The position numbers were made by a program, and so were the translations under genes. The notes under the pieces are model-generated. The model was not told the DNA's origin, ran no database searches, and saw nothing but the letters and a program-made list of their open reading frames with translations. Shown here piece by piece: positions 1 through 8,511 of a stretch of DNA of 64,000 bases; position 1 is the first letter of the stretch; each line of letters starts with the position of its first letter. This stretch comes from Dermabacter sp. p3-SID358 (GTDB lineage: Bacteria; Actinomycetota; Actinomycetes; Actinomycetales; Dermabacteraceae). The DNA lies in contig NZ_JALXOZ010000008.1 of NCBI RefSeq assembly GCF_025147465.1, positions 32,913-96,912 on the forward strand, given 5' to 3'.

Positions 1-486
1 CACCTGGCCCTGAATTGAGAGCGACCAGAAGTGCTGAAATGGGCTCGCCACGGTGCGATCGGCAGCGTAGTAGTCGGTGGCCTGATTGATGAGCCACCAG
101 TTTTCGCCCTGAATAAGGGTGAAGAACGCATCCTTGAGCATCGGCACGTATGTGCTTGCGGGGAGGAAAAGGTAGGTCGCGGCCAAAATCGCGAACGTCA
201 CGACGACCGTAGGTGGAAGCAGGCGCTTGAACGTTCGCCCCCAATACCCCACGGCCGCAATTGGCTTGCCGGTCTCCATGCGTCGCACGAACGTTCCGGT
301 GAGGAAGTACGCGGAGATGAACAGGAAAACGTCAACGCCGCCCGAAACGCGCCCAACGAACACGTGGTAGACCACGACGAGGAAAACGGCGAGGCCCCTC
401 AACCCGTGGACGTCAGTGCGAAAGACACGCTTTTCCTTCGGGGGCTCCGCACGATGAGTGGGAGCAGATGCTGCAGATGAAGACAT
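1..486 (-). CDS. Acyltransferase-3 family membrane protein, N-terminal part (runs off the left edge)
   Basis: The minus strand is open from an ATG at 486 to base 1, giving the first 162 residues with no stop. After a short polar N-terminus come the family hallmarks HGLRGLAVFLVVVYHV and GGVDVFLFISAYFLTG, then RRMETGKP and FQHFWSLSIQGQV, matching OafA-type acyltransferases with the catalytic-type His in VYHV. It closely resembles the complete acyltransferase at 8512-10911, so a C-terminal SGNH domain may lie outside the window. Family members move acyl groups, usually acetyl, onto surface sugars across the membrane. It lies 36 bp behind the aminopeptidase gene on the same strand, so co-transcription is possible. 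Confidence 0.9.
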   Translation of the reverse strand, partial: MSSSAASAPTHRAEPPKEKRVFRTDVHGLRGLAVFLVVVYHVFVGRVSGGVDVFLFISAYFLTGTFVRRMETGKPIAAVGYWGRTFKRLLPPTVVVTFAILAATYLFLPASTYVPMLKDAFFTLIQGENWWLINQATDYYAADRTVASPFQHFWSLSIQGQV

Positions 487-522
487 AAAACCGATTCGAT
501 AGGGGCGGTAGGTCGCTCGGAA

Positions 523-1836
523 CTAGATATTGGCTGAAATCTCTGGCGAAAAAACAGCGCACGCGGCTCGATAAAGATCATACGGGTCAGAGACCGCCGT
601 GAGCTCGCGACACGAGTGCATTGAGAGGATCGGAACACCCACATCGACCGTAGTCATACCAAGGCGCGTCGCGGTGATCGGGCCGATCGTGGAGCCACAC
701 GGCATCGCATTATTCGACACAAACTCCTGGTACTCCACGCGTGCGAGTGCGCAAGCACGAGCCCAAAAGGCTGCGCCATGGGCGTCGGTCGCGTAGCGTT
801 GATCGGCGTTGATCTTGAGAATGGGACCCTTCCCCGCAACGGGGTGGTTGGCAGGGTCGTGGCGCTCCACGTAATTCGGGTGGATAGAGTGTCCGACGTC
901 AGAGGAGACCACAATGGAGCGACTGAACGCGCGTCGCCTCTCCTCATCACTTGCGCCAAGAGCGGCGTACAGGCGCGCGAGGACGTCCTCAAGGAACGGG
1001 CCGGCGGCACCTGAGCGGCTCGCAGAACCAACCTCCTCGTGATCGTTCGCAACGAAAAGTGCGATTGGCCCGTCTGCTGCGCATTCGTGTTCCGCCATCG
1101 CACGCATCCCTGCGAAAGTCGAGAGGAGATTATCGAGGCGGGCGCTTGCGAGAAACTCCTTGCGAGAACCGATCAGCTGAGGAGCTTGCGCGTCGACCGT
1201 CACGATGTCGTAGCCGGCGATGTCTTCTGCATTGACACCCGCGATCTGAGCGAGGTCGGCGAGCACGTCGTGCTCACCGTTTTCACCGAGACCCGTGATG
1301 GGTTGAAGATGCTTTTGGGGGTCGAGCTTGAGGCCGTCCCGGTTCACGCCGCGGTCGAGATGAACGGCAAGCTGGGGAACCCTTAAATATGGGCCGGTTT
1401 CGACCAAGAGTTCCTCGCCGCTCTTGAGTACGAGCCGCCCGGCAAGTTTGAGGTCACGGTCGAGGAAGGAATTGAAAAGCGCGCCGCCGTAGACTTCGAC
1501 ACCGACCTGGTTAAAGCCATGCGAGGTGATCGAGCTCTTGGGCTTGAGTTTCAATGCAGGAGAGTCAGTGTGAGCACCAAAGACGCGAAGCGGGGTTGTT
1601 CCCGAAGCGTCGACGGGAAGCGCGAAAGCGACAATAGAGCCATCACGGCAGACAACATAACGCCCTCCGGGAGCGATATCGGTCCACGCGGAAGCCTCAC
1701 ACAGGTCAACGTAGCCATTGTTCTTTAGGTGCGTTCGCACGGTCTCGACGGTATGAAAAGAGCTGGGGGAGGACTTCACGAATTCCCCCAGGTCCTCGGC
1801 AAAAGCGCGCGCATCCTTGACAGCTGTTTGATTCAC
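523..1836 (-). CDS. M18 family aminopeptidase (aspartyl-aminopeptidase type)
   Basis: A cytosolic zinc aminopeptidase that removes N-terminal, usually acidic, residues from peptides. The 437-residue protein has family-typical length and all M18 landmarks: GAHTDSPALKLKP with metal ligand His89, NDHEEVGS carrying the catalytic Glu pair, SSDVGHSIHPNY, GKGPILKIN, and the C-terminal PILSMHSCRE. The start is a GTG at 1836, preceded at seven bases by GAGGAG. No signal peptide is present. It is transcribed away from the glycosyltransferase at 1914, with a 77-bp shared upstream region that includes a TATAGT box near 1874. Confidence 0.95.
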   Translation of the reverse strand: MNQTAVKDARAFAEDLGEFVKSSPSSFHTVETVRTHLKNNGYVDLCEASAWTDIAPGGRYVVCRDGSIVAFALPVDASGTTPLRVFGAHTDSPALKLKPKSSITSHGFNQVGVEVYGGALFNSFLDRDLKLAGRLVLKSGEELLVETGPYLRVPQLAVHLDRGVNRDGLKLDPQKHLQPITGLGENGEHDVLADLAQIAGVNAEDIAGYDIVTVDAQAPQLIGSRKEFLASARLDNLLSTFAGMRAMAEHECAADGPIALFVANDHEEVGSASRSGAAGPFLEDVLARLYAALGASDEERRRAFSRSIVVSSDVGHSIHPNYVERHDPANHPVAGKGPILKINADQRYATDAHGAAFWARACALARVEYQEFVSNNAMPCGSTIGPITATRLGMTTVDVGVPILSMHSCRELTAVSDPYDLYRAACAVFSPEISANI

Positions 1837-1913
1837 GATAGCTCTCCTCGCAACGATCCATGCTTCCGGCCCACTATAGTTGGGGCGAGTTGTTGTCAGC
1901 GGTAGGAGGCGTC

Positions 1914-2933
1914 ATGAATCAGCAAAAACCACGCACGTCGATCATCATGCCGGTGTACAACACTGCAGCGAGTGTCGTGCGCGCAATTAAGTCAGTACAG
2001 GCACAAACGGACCCTGACTGGGAGCTCGTGGTGATCATAGATGCGTCACCGGACCACGCTAAAGACGTGATTGAGCAGTACCTCGAGGCCAATCCAGACC
2101 CGAGAGTCAGGGTCTTTGCCTTTGACGAGAATAGGGGCGTTTCAGCTGCGCGCAACACTGGACTCGAGAAGGCCCGCGGTGAATGGCTTGCATTCTTGGA
2201 CTCCGATGATGCCTATGAACCACGGTTTCTTGAAGCGCTTCACACCGCAGCACATCAGTCCTCATCAGAGATAGCAGTGTGTGCCCACAAGCTGATCTCA
2301 ACGGAAGGAACCGAACGCGTTCGAGAACGCGCCGCACAAGGAGAAATGGACGGCCGCGATGCCGTCATCGCGCTATTGCACGACTCCTTCACCCCTTACC
2401 TGTGGGACAAAATTTTTCTGAGGGACACCGTGCGTGATGCGAGGTTTGCCGAAGAGATTCACCGTGCGGAAGACGCACTTTTCGTCTTGAATGCGCTGAT
2501 GGGTGCCCACGATATTGTCGTCACGTCTGAAGCGCTCTACCGGTACACGGTTGATGCCGGTGGCCTCACGTGGGGTCGAGTCACGCCGGTGAGGGAAAGC
2601 GACGCCCTTGTCGCCCTTATGGCGGAGGCGACTAAAGCTCGCCCGGAAGATTCCACGGTGCATTCAGCTTTAACCGTCTCGAAGGTCCTTACTTACCTCA
2701 ACAACGCTCAGCAAGCGTTGGTTGTGGATTCGCAGGCATCAAAGGAAGCGCTTTCGCAGATCCGCAACCGTATTTCGCTCCGAGACGCGTTGACGTGCTT
2801 CAAGGTGCGTCCGATCTTCGGAGCAGCGGGGCTTCTTCTGAAGGTATCGCCTTCCTTGTACCGTTCCCTTTACGGGTTTTACATTAAACGTCGTTACGGC
2901 ATGGCATTTCGCTCGAGCGACCTACCGTCTTGA
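1914..2933 (+). CDS. Family 2 glycosyltransferase
   Basis: A GT-A fold glycosyltransferase that probably adds a sugar to a surface-polysaccharide intermediate on the cytosolic membrane face. The N-terminus TSIIMPVYNTAASVVRAI is the nucleotide-sugar-binding strand, and WLAFLDSDDAYEP carries the DxD-like metal motif near residue 100. The chosen ATG has AGGAGG directly upstream; an in-frame ATG at 1860 lacks a good ribosome site and would add 18 non-conserved residues. Length is 339 residues. The 3' end overlaps the convergent flippase-like gene by 40 bp. Donor and acceptor cannot be told from sequence. Confidence 0.9.
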   Translation: MNQQKPRTSIIMPVYNTAASVVRAIKSVQAQTDPDWELVVIIDASPDHAKDVIEQYLEANPDPRVRVFAFDENRGVSAARNTGLEKARGEWLAFLDSDDAYEPRFLEALHTAAHQSSSEIAVCAHKLISTEGTERVRERAAQGEMDGRDAVIALLHDSFTPYLWDKIFLRDTVRDARFAEEIHRAEDALFVLNALMGAHDIVVTSEALYRYTVDAGGLTWGRVTPVRESDALVALMAEATKARPEDSTVHSALTVSKVLTYLNNAQQALVVDSQASKEALSQIRNRISLRDALTCFKVRPIFGAAGLLLKVSPSLYRSLYGFYIKRRYGMAFRSSDLPS

Positions 2934-4213
2934 TGCCGGGAGCGATTAACCGACCGCTTCATGACCGCGAGATGGACGAGGACTCCTGCTGCAGGGCCAC
3001 AATAGAGGGCCACCATCACTCGCCCAATGATGTCGATGGGTACAGCAAATAGAAGAGCCGTGGTCGTCACCGCCGCGATGGCCCACCCTGCCAGGTACGT
3101 TCTATGGAGGTCGAGGGCAAGTACTGCCGTGCCCGAAAGGACAAGGAGCGCCATGATTGCGGACCCAAACGTCAAAGCTCCGAGCACCAGGCCACGTGCC
3201 ACAGAAGCATACGCGCCTTCGGCTCCCGGTTTTGGCGGATAGATCAGCAAGAATAGCCAAGGGCCAAGGACATACGCAGCGATAGCTCCCACAGCTCCGA
3301 CGCCCAAGAGCGCGCCCGCTGGTCGGGCGAATGCTGCCAGTGGCCTGTGCCGTTGCCGAAGAAATGAGGCGATGGCAACGCCCTGGAAGGCCTGCAATGG
3401 AATCATGATCGGAGAACGGCAGATCGAGACGGCAAGTATTAACGCGCCCATCACAAGGAAGGTTTCTGAGCCAACCGGGGCGTTTTGACTTGCGTTGAGA
3501 AGAACAGGAAAGCCCGTGACTAGTACCGCGGATGCGGTAGAAGAGCCCATCGCGAGCCCCACATTGCGCATCAACCTCCCGTAGGGAACATCGGCTCGAC
3601 CACGAAGTAAACCACGAGCTTTTGGGCTGATGATGGTAAGAACAATCCAAAAGAGGACGGGTGAGACGGCCGCTGCTTCGAGTCCAAGCAGCGAAGCCGC
3701 GCCTACGGAAACAACGGCCATCGCCGCCAGGCGCCACAGAGCCTCCCCTCCGCCGCAAACGGAAAAGAGCATCCATTTCCCGGCTCCCGCGGAAGCTCCG
3801 CTCACCGCGGCATGAAAGGCGTAGAGCCCGACACCACCGCAGAGAAGCGCAACCGAGGCGAACGTGTGCGAGGGGAGGGTAGAGGGCCCCCACAGAGGCG
3901 ATGTCAACGCGGTTAGTATCGCGCACGCACCGCCAACTGTTCCCGCTGCGAGCACGACGGGGGCGCCTTCTGCCTGACCGCGAATGTGCACCGCGCCTAC
4001 GGCGCGAGTGACCTCCTGTTGAATTCCGGCGATGATTCCGAAAATGCCAAACAGTACAGACCAGAAAAGAAGAAACTCTGTGACTTCCGCCGGCGGCAGG
4101 TAGCGGTTGGCGAACCACGTGGCAAGTAACGCTGAGAGAGCGGCACAAGCCGAAGCTGCCAGGATCGCGGCAGACTCGAGCTTGGTGACGGTTCGTGCGT
4201 TACTTGACGACAT
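2894..4213 (-). CDS. Flippase-like polytopic membrane protein (polysaccharide export type)
   Basis: This 439-residue protein is nearly all hydrophobic helices, about twelve by eye, starting with LESAAILAASACAALSALLA. Size and helix pattern suit the MOP/Wzx superfamily, which flips lipid-linked sugars, but no decisive motif was seen, so the call leans on context: it sits between two glycosyltransferase genes in a surface-glycan locus. Its ATG at 4213 overlaps the end of the upstream glycosyltransferase by 14 bp, suggesting translational coupling. Another kind of polysaccharide transporter is possible. Confidence 0.65.
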   Translation of the reverse strand: MSSSNARTVTKLESAAILAASACAALSALLATWFANRYLPPAEVTEFLLFWSVLFGIFGIIAGIQQEVTRAVGAVHIRGQAEGAPVVLAAGTVGGACAILTALTSPLWGPSTLPSHTFASVALLCGGVGLYAFHAAVSGASAGAGKWMLFSVCGGGEALWRLAAMAVVSVGAASLLGLEAAAVSPVLFWIVLTIISPKARGLLRGRADVPYGRLMRNVGLAMGSSTASAVLVTGFPVLLNASQNAPVGSETFLVMGALILAVSICRSPIMIPLQAFQGVAIASFLRQRHRPLAAFARPAGALLGVGAVGAIAAYVLGPWLFLLIYPPKPGAEGAYASVARGLVLGALTFGSAIMALLVLSGTAVLALDLHRTYLAGWAIAAVTTTALLFAVPIDIIGRVMVALYCGPAAGVLVHLAVMKRSVNRSRHQDGRSLERNAMP

Positions 4214-5075
4214 GCGTTGCGAGGTTCTTTACTCCCTGCCATTTTTTCGCCATAGCGGCCTTGGGGAGTAGCGCTAGAGCGTGCAGCCGTGACGATACGT
4301 GGGCGCGTGAAATGAGGGCGGCGCGGTTCCAGCCGCGAGCGTTCATTTCTTGAGAAATCTGGTAGAAGAAGCGCCGCTCCTCGTCGAAACGGGTGCCTTC
4401 CAGGGCACGCCACGACGAATCGGATCCGCGGTGGCGGCGATACATGAAGGCAACTGTTTGGTCGTAGTAAAGCGCGCCGCCGCTCGTGGCGACATCAAGC
4501 ACGAGAGCTACGTCCTGAACCACGTTCAAACCTTCGCGGAAGCCGATCCCGACGATAGTGTCGGCACGCCATCCGAGCGAGGGGAAGTACAGCCAATCAC
4601 CGCGGATAATGGAGACTGCGAGCTCCTCGCCGCGTAGGAGAGTGGTTTTTGAAGGGCGGTAGTGCTCTTTGACTTTTTCCACCAGGGTGTTGGAAAGAGC
4701 GTTGTTCTCGTCGATCACAACGCAACCCGGCTGGAAAATCTGCGCCTCAGGGTTCTTGGCGGCAGCGTCCACGAACCAATCGATGTAGTTCGGGAGCATG
4801 ATGTCGTCTGCCCCCATGACGGTGACAAGGTCGTTTTCTACGAACCCCAGGGCTTTCGTGTAGTTGCCATTGGCGCCCAGGTTCTTTTCATTACGCATAT
4901 AGGTGATGCGCGAATCGCCAAGGGACTCGAACCAACCGGGGATTGAATCGTCAGGGTAACCGTCGTCGACAACGATGAGTCGCCAGTCCGGGTTGGTTTG
5001 CCGGATGACGGAATGTACGGCCTGCTTCATGAAATCAACATCGCCATAGAAGGGGAACAAAATATCAACAGTCAC
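4200..5075 (-). CDS. Family 2 glycosyltransferase
   Basis: A GT-A glycosyltransferase of about 291 residues. TVDILFPFYGDVDFMKQAV is the first beta-alpha unit, RLIVVDDGYPDDS binds the nucleotide, and VTVMGADDIMLPNY carries the ADD metal motif near residue 95. I prefer the GTG at 5075, which has GGAG six bases upstream and lets the protein begin just before the first strand; a TTG at 5087 is the alternative. It is the first gene of a probable two-gene unit with the flippase-like gene. The acceptor is unknown. Confidence 0.88.
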   Translation of the reverse strand: MTVDILFPFYGDVDFMKQAVHSVIRQTNPDWRLIVVDDGYPDDSIPGWFESLGDSRITYMRNEKNLGANGNYTKALGFVENDLVTVMGADDIMLPNYIDWFVDAAAKNPEAQIFQPGCVVIDENNALSNTLVEKVKEHYRPSKTTLLRGEELAVSIIRGDWLYFPSLGWRADTIVGIGFREGLNVVQDVALVLDVATSGGALYYDQTVAFMYRRHRGSDSSWRALEGTRFDEERRFFYQISQEMNARGWNRAALISRAHVSSRLHALALLPKAAMAKKWQGVKNLATHVVK

Positions 5076-5122
5076 GGTGATCTCCAAGTCGCTAGTGAAT
5101 GGTTAGTGAGGGTAGCTGGTCA

Positions 5123-7102
5123 TTACTCATCGCAACCTGTGATGCGGTAGAGATAGGCATTTCCCCGCTGATGAACAAGCTTCAATTTCTTCGTTTTTTC
5201 AAGGTGGTTGAATCCGGGGGTCGTGAAGTAATCGTTATCGATCGCTGGGCCTGCGAAGTGCACAACGTAGTCGTAATCTTGCCCGTTAATCGCCGCGCAT
5301 ACTACTGGGTCTTCATCAATTTCATCAAGGTGCTTGAAGAGGTAGTCCTCTGTTCTCGATTCGTGCTCGAGGAGGTGGTGTGTCGACACATTGAGTCCGG
5401 TGAAGGCGTAGATGAGTCCTTCCCCTCGCCACGGGTTAGCAAAAATCTTGTCGTGGGGGCCTACATATTCAGGGAGTTCATGCATGAAAGTCAGCTCTTG
5501 CTGGTTGACCGAATTGGTTCGAGCCGCAAGCTTGTAGGAGCGCTCGATGTTGTCGATATGTGAATCCATAGCGGGAGTCGCTTGAGTGGTGGCGATCAAG
5601 GCAACGGCGCCAAGAGCGGCGACGAGGGGGAGCCCTCCACGGAACTGCCCAAGCTGGCGAATTTTTCGATAAATCCACTTGCAGGCGTAGCCAACGCCAA
5701 GAGCTCCCGCAGGTATAAGGAATAGGCCCATTTGCGCGTAAAGCCTGTTTGCGTCCGAGTACCAGACGCCTACGAGGAAGCGCCGAGCGGACCCGAAGTC
5801 CCACGAGGCGGCGGCGACCCAGAGGAAAGCGCACAGACTCCACAGAGTGAGGGGAAGATAGAATCGCGTGTGAAGCGCTCCGACGATCGCGAGAATCAGA
5901 AGAACGAGGATATGCCATTGAGGGATCCCGTTCACAGGCGAATTGATGATGACTTGGCCAATCGCGCCCAAAGTGTCGGTCACGGGTCCCCACGTCTCGG
6001 GCGCCTTTCCTGGCGGTCGGATCTTCACCCACGCAATGATGGTGGCACCGAAGAGTACGACCGAGCCGCCTGCATGGATCGCGATGAGTCGCCATCCTTT
6101 TCGGCGCGCTGCATAGCGCGCCGTGAGGTACATAGTGGTCACCGTGGATCCAGCCAGAACCATGAGCGCTGCCGTCGGGTGAGCAAGAGCGGTTCCCAGA
6201 GCTCCGACGGCACCGATGGTGAGTGTCGGCACTACTCGGAGATTCAATCGACGTGCTTGCCCAATGAAGGCGAAGAACGGAATGTACATGGCAGGCAGGA
6301 GACAGTATCCCAAGAGATTCGGGTAGAGAACGCCATAGTCGACAAAGGTAAATGGGAAGGCGGGGACTCCAGCGAGGATCACGCCTGCTGGAAAGAGTGA
6401 ACTGCGCAGGATGCTGCCCGGCATGAGTACATAGATGAGTGCGATCATCGATACCGGCCAGATCACGCAAAGGGTGGCGATGATGCTGGAATTGGTCAAA
6501 AGGCCAACGTCGTGAACCCCGGAAGTGAGGCCCGTAAGCGAAGTGAGGCCATGCCATGCTGACGGGTAGAACTGCGACTCCCACGGCGCTGATGTCATGG
6601 ATAGAGCATCGAGACTCGAACCGTTTTGGGTTTCGATCATCCAGCGCACCTCGTTGAGGTGAAAGATCGCATCGAATTTCTGTGAAAATGCGTATGGCGA
6701 TCCCAGGAAGTTTTTGACGTGGCGCAGCATAAGAGCGAAGGAGCCCAGGACGGTGATGACTGCAAGGCTCGGTGCGCTCGTCAGGATGTACCAAACGTTT
6801 TCTTTCCTGACTTTCGGAAGTCTCACACCCGCCCTGAGTGAGTTTCGGTCGCGAGCCAACCGAACTGAGAGCGCAACGGCTGAGAGAGCGACAGTCAAAA
6901 GGATGACCGGAAGGGGGCCCCATGCGAGCCGCACAAAAGGTGCAGCTATTGCAGCGATGGCGATGATGCCAATTGATGTGAGCGGGGACAAGAAAAATGC
7001 TGTGAGCGGGCGACTTCCGACGCTGAGGTTCAACACCAAGCCCGGTACCGTCACCCACAGGCACGCGACGACCGCCGGGAGGAGCAGAGGTAGCCAGGTC
7101 AT
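5123..7102 (-). CDS. DUF6541-type multispanning membrane protein
   Basis: This 659-residue protein starts with a membrane segment (LLLPAVVACLWVTVPGLVL) and has many further helices up to about residue 510. A soluble C-terminal domain of about 150 residues follows, probably outside the cell, with VGPHDKIFANPWRGEG and YLFKHLDEID. The layout matches the actinobacterial DUF6541 family, which commonly lies beside glycosyltransferases and resembles GT-C enzymes using lipid-linked donors. Function is therefore inferred from layout and neighbours. It lies 47 bp upstream of the glycosyltransferase at 4200-5075 on the same strand and could be in one operon with it. Confidence 0.7.
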   Translation of the reverse strand: MTWLPLLLPAVVACLWVTVPGLVLNLSVGSRPLTAFFLSPLTSIGIIAIAAIAAPFVRLAWGPLPVILLTVALSAVALSVRLARDRNSLRAGVRLPKVRKENVWYILTSAPSLAVITVLGSFALMLRHVKNFLGSPYAFSQKFDAIFHLNEVRWMIETQNGSSLDALSMTSAPWESQFYPSAWHGLTSLTGLTSGVHDVGLLTNSSIIATLCVIWPVSMIALIYVLMPGSILRSSLFPAGVILAGVPAFPFTFVDYGVLYPNLLGYCLLPAMYIPFFAFIGQARRLNLRVVPTLTIGAVGALGTALAHPTAALMVLAGSTVTTMYLTARYAARRKGWRLIAIHAGGSVVLFGATIIAWVKIRPPGKAPETWGPVTDTLGAIGQVIINSPVNGIPQWHILVLLILAIVGALHTRFYLPLTLWSLCAFLWVAAASWDFGSARRFLVGVWYSDANRLYAQMGLFLIPAGALGVGYACKWIYRKIRQLGQFRGGLPLVAALGAVALIATTQATPAMDSHIDNIERSYKLAARTNSVNQQELTFMHELPEYVGPHDKIFANPWRGEGLIYAFTGLNVSTHHLLEHESRTEDYLFKHLDEIDEDPVVCAAINGQDYDYVVHFAGPAIDNDYFTTPGFNHLEKTKKLKLVHQRGNAYLYRITGCDE

Positions 7103-7297
7103 GTGCCGCCTTTTCTCGGAGCAAGAAGTACTTCACGAGCGTATACCGGATCACGGAGTGAGTATGGTTCAAACGCGGGTGATGTTCGTTTCCCTGGAAG
7201 CGGAGGCTTCACCATTCACGATGGTCCGTGCCTTTACACTGGGTGTCAGAACGCGCTGCAGCGCCTAGATCGCACTGTTGAGAGAGGTTCCGTTTCG

Positions 7298-8041
7298 GTG
7301 GAAGGTTCCCCTGAGAAGAAGATTCTCGTCATCATGCCCGCCTGGAATGAGGAAGATACGATCGGTTCCACGATCGAGGAGATCCGGCAGGCGGTGCCGT
7401 GGGTTGATGTTCTCGTCGTGAACGATGGCTCTGCTGATCGCACCTCCCAGATCGCGAAAGCCTCCGGGGCTATCGTCATGGATCTTCCCTTTAACCTCGG
7501 TGTTGGTGGGGCCATGCGCGCCGGTTATACGTTCGCGAAGAAATATCATTACGACAGTGCGATCCAGGTGGATGCCGATGGGCAACACGACCCGAGAGAT
7601 ATCCCCGCCGTTCTCGCTGGGCTCGAGCGCGCTGATATTTCAATTGGGGCCCGCTTTGCCGAAAAAGGAAACTATAAAGCGTCGGGGCCTCGATGGTGGG
7701 CGATGCAGATGCTTGCATGGATCCTCTCTCGATTAGGGAAAACTCGCCTCACCGATGCGACCAGTGGCTTTCGGGCAGGTAACCGCCGGGCGATTGAACA
7801 GTACGTTCGGCACTTTCCCGCCGAATACCTCGGCGACACGATTGATTCGCTCGTTGTTGCTGTCCGTTCCGGACTCACCGTGACTCAGGTTCCCGTTGAA
7901 ATGCGGCCCCGCCAGGGTGGGACGCCCTCGGCAGCGCCTTGGAAAGCGGCCATCTACCTTTTCAGAGCCATGTTCTCGATGTTCATTGCGCTTACGCGTA
8001 AACCCCTCAAGCGTCCGCTCGATCAGGAGGAGGAAGTATGA
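7298..8041 (+). CDS. Family 2 glycosyltransferase, dolichyl-phosphate-mannose-synthase-like
   Basis: A 247-residue GT2 enzyme. KKILVIMPAWNEEDTIGSTI is the N-terminal strand, VLVVNDGSADRT the nucleotide-binding part, and VDADGQHDPRDI the DxD metal motif, the typical DPM1-like series. SFRAGNR-type and YLGDTIDSLV segments follow. Such enzymes usually charge polyprenyl phosphate with a sugar for later use outside the membrane. I chose the GTG at 7298 with AGAGAGG ten bases upstream, because the reading frame further upstream has no conserved sequence. It overlaps the DUF2304 gene by ATGA, a family pairing widely seen in bacteria. Confidence 0.92.
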   Translation: MEGSPEKKILVIMPAWNEEDTIGSTIEEIRQAVPWVDVLVVNDGSADRTSQIAKASGAIVMDLPFNLGVGGAMRAGYTFAKKYHYDSAIQVDADGQHDPRDIPAVLAGLERADISIGARFAEKGNYKASGPRWWAMQMLAWILSRLGKTRLTDATSGFRAGNRRAIEQYVRHFPAEYLGDTIDSLVVAVRSGLTVTQVPVEMRPRQGGTPSAAPWKAAIYLFRAMFSMFIALTRKPLKRPLDQEEEV

Positions 8042-8505
8042 GTCGCCTTCTCGTTCTCGGTGCCGCTATTTTCGCGATCATCGTCGTGTTTTTGCTGCTG
8101 CGCTCAGGGCGACTTCGCGAAAAGTATGTCGCCCTCTGGGTTGTGGTCGGCGGAGGGGTCGTTCTGCTCGCGATCTTCCCGAGGCTTCTCCAAATCGCGG
8201 CTGACCTCCTCCATTTTAGGGTGCCCTCGAACCTCCTGTTCGTGTTATCCATCGTCATGCTGCTCGGCATCATTGTGCAGCTCTCGCTCGAGCTTTCAGC
8301 GATGGAGGAAGAAACACGAACCCTCGCAGAACACGTGGCGATTCTTGATACCGAGGTCAGCTCACTTCGCCGCCAAGTCGCGCGAGAATTTTCCGTCGCT
8401 GCGAGCGAGCTCAAGGAGCCGCGTAATGCGACGGTCGACCGCCTCACAGGTCCCATTCCACGCCTCAGCCACAAAGACCTTACCGAGAACGACTTCGAAG
8501 ACTAG
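8038..8505 (+). CDS. DUF2304 small membrane protein, partner of the preceding glycosyltransferase
   Basis: A 155-residue protein with three hydrophobic helices in the first 85 residues (LLVLGAAIFAIIVVFLLL; YVALWVVVGGGVVLLAIF; NLLFVLSIVMLLGIIVQLSL). A charged, probably coiled-coil tail follows (EEETRTLAEHVAILDTEVSS). This is the DUF2304 layout, and genes of this family routinely follow polyprenyl-phosphate glycosyltransferases. Its ATG sits inside the stop of the glycosyltransferase gene, so the two are translationally coupled. A role in anchoring or aiding the transferase is inference. Confidence 0.88.
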   Translation: MSRLLVLGAAIFAIIVVFLLLRSGRLREKYVALWVVVGGGVVLLAIFPRLLQIAADLLHFRVPSNLLFVLSIVMLLGIIVQLSLELSAMEEETRTLAEHVAILDTEVSSLRRQVAREFSVAASELKEPRNATVDRLTGPIPRLSHKDLTENDFED

Positions 8506-8511
8506 CCGCGC

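Noticed and set aside
31..480. Open frame of 149 codons on the plus strand
   Set aside because: It lies antisense to the acyltransferase fragment, which has clear family motifs, and itself shows none.
5478..7172. Open frame of 564 codons on the minus strand
   Set aside because: It is a shifted frame of the DUF6541 membrane gene; its composition (Arg, Ser, His-rich) is that of a shadow frame in high-GC DNA.
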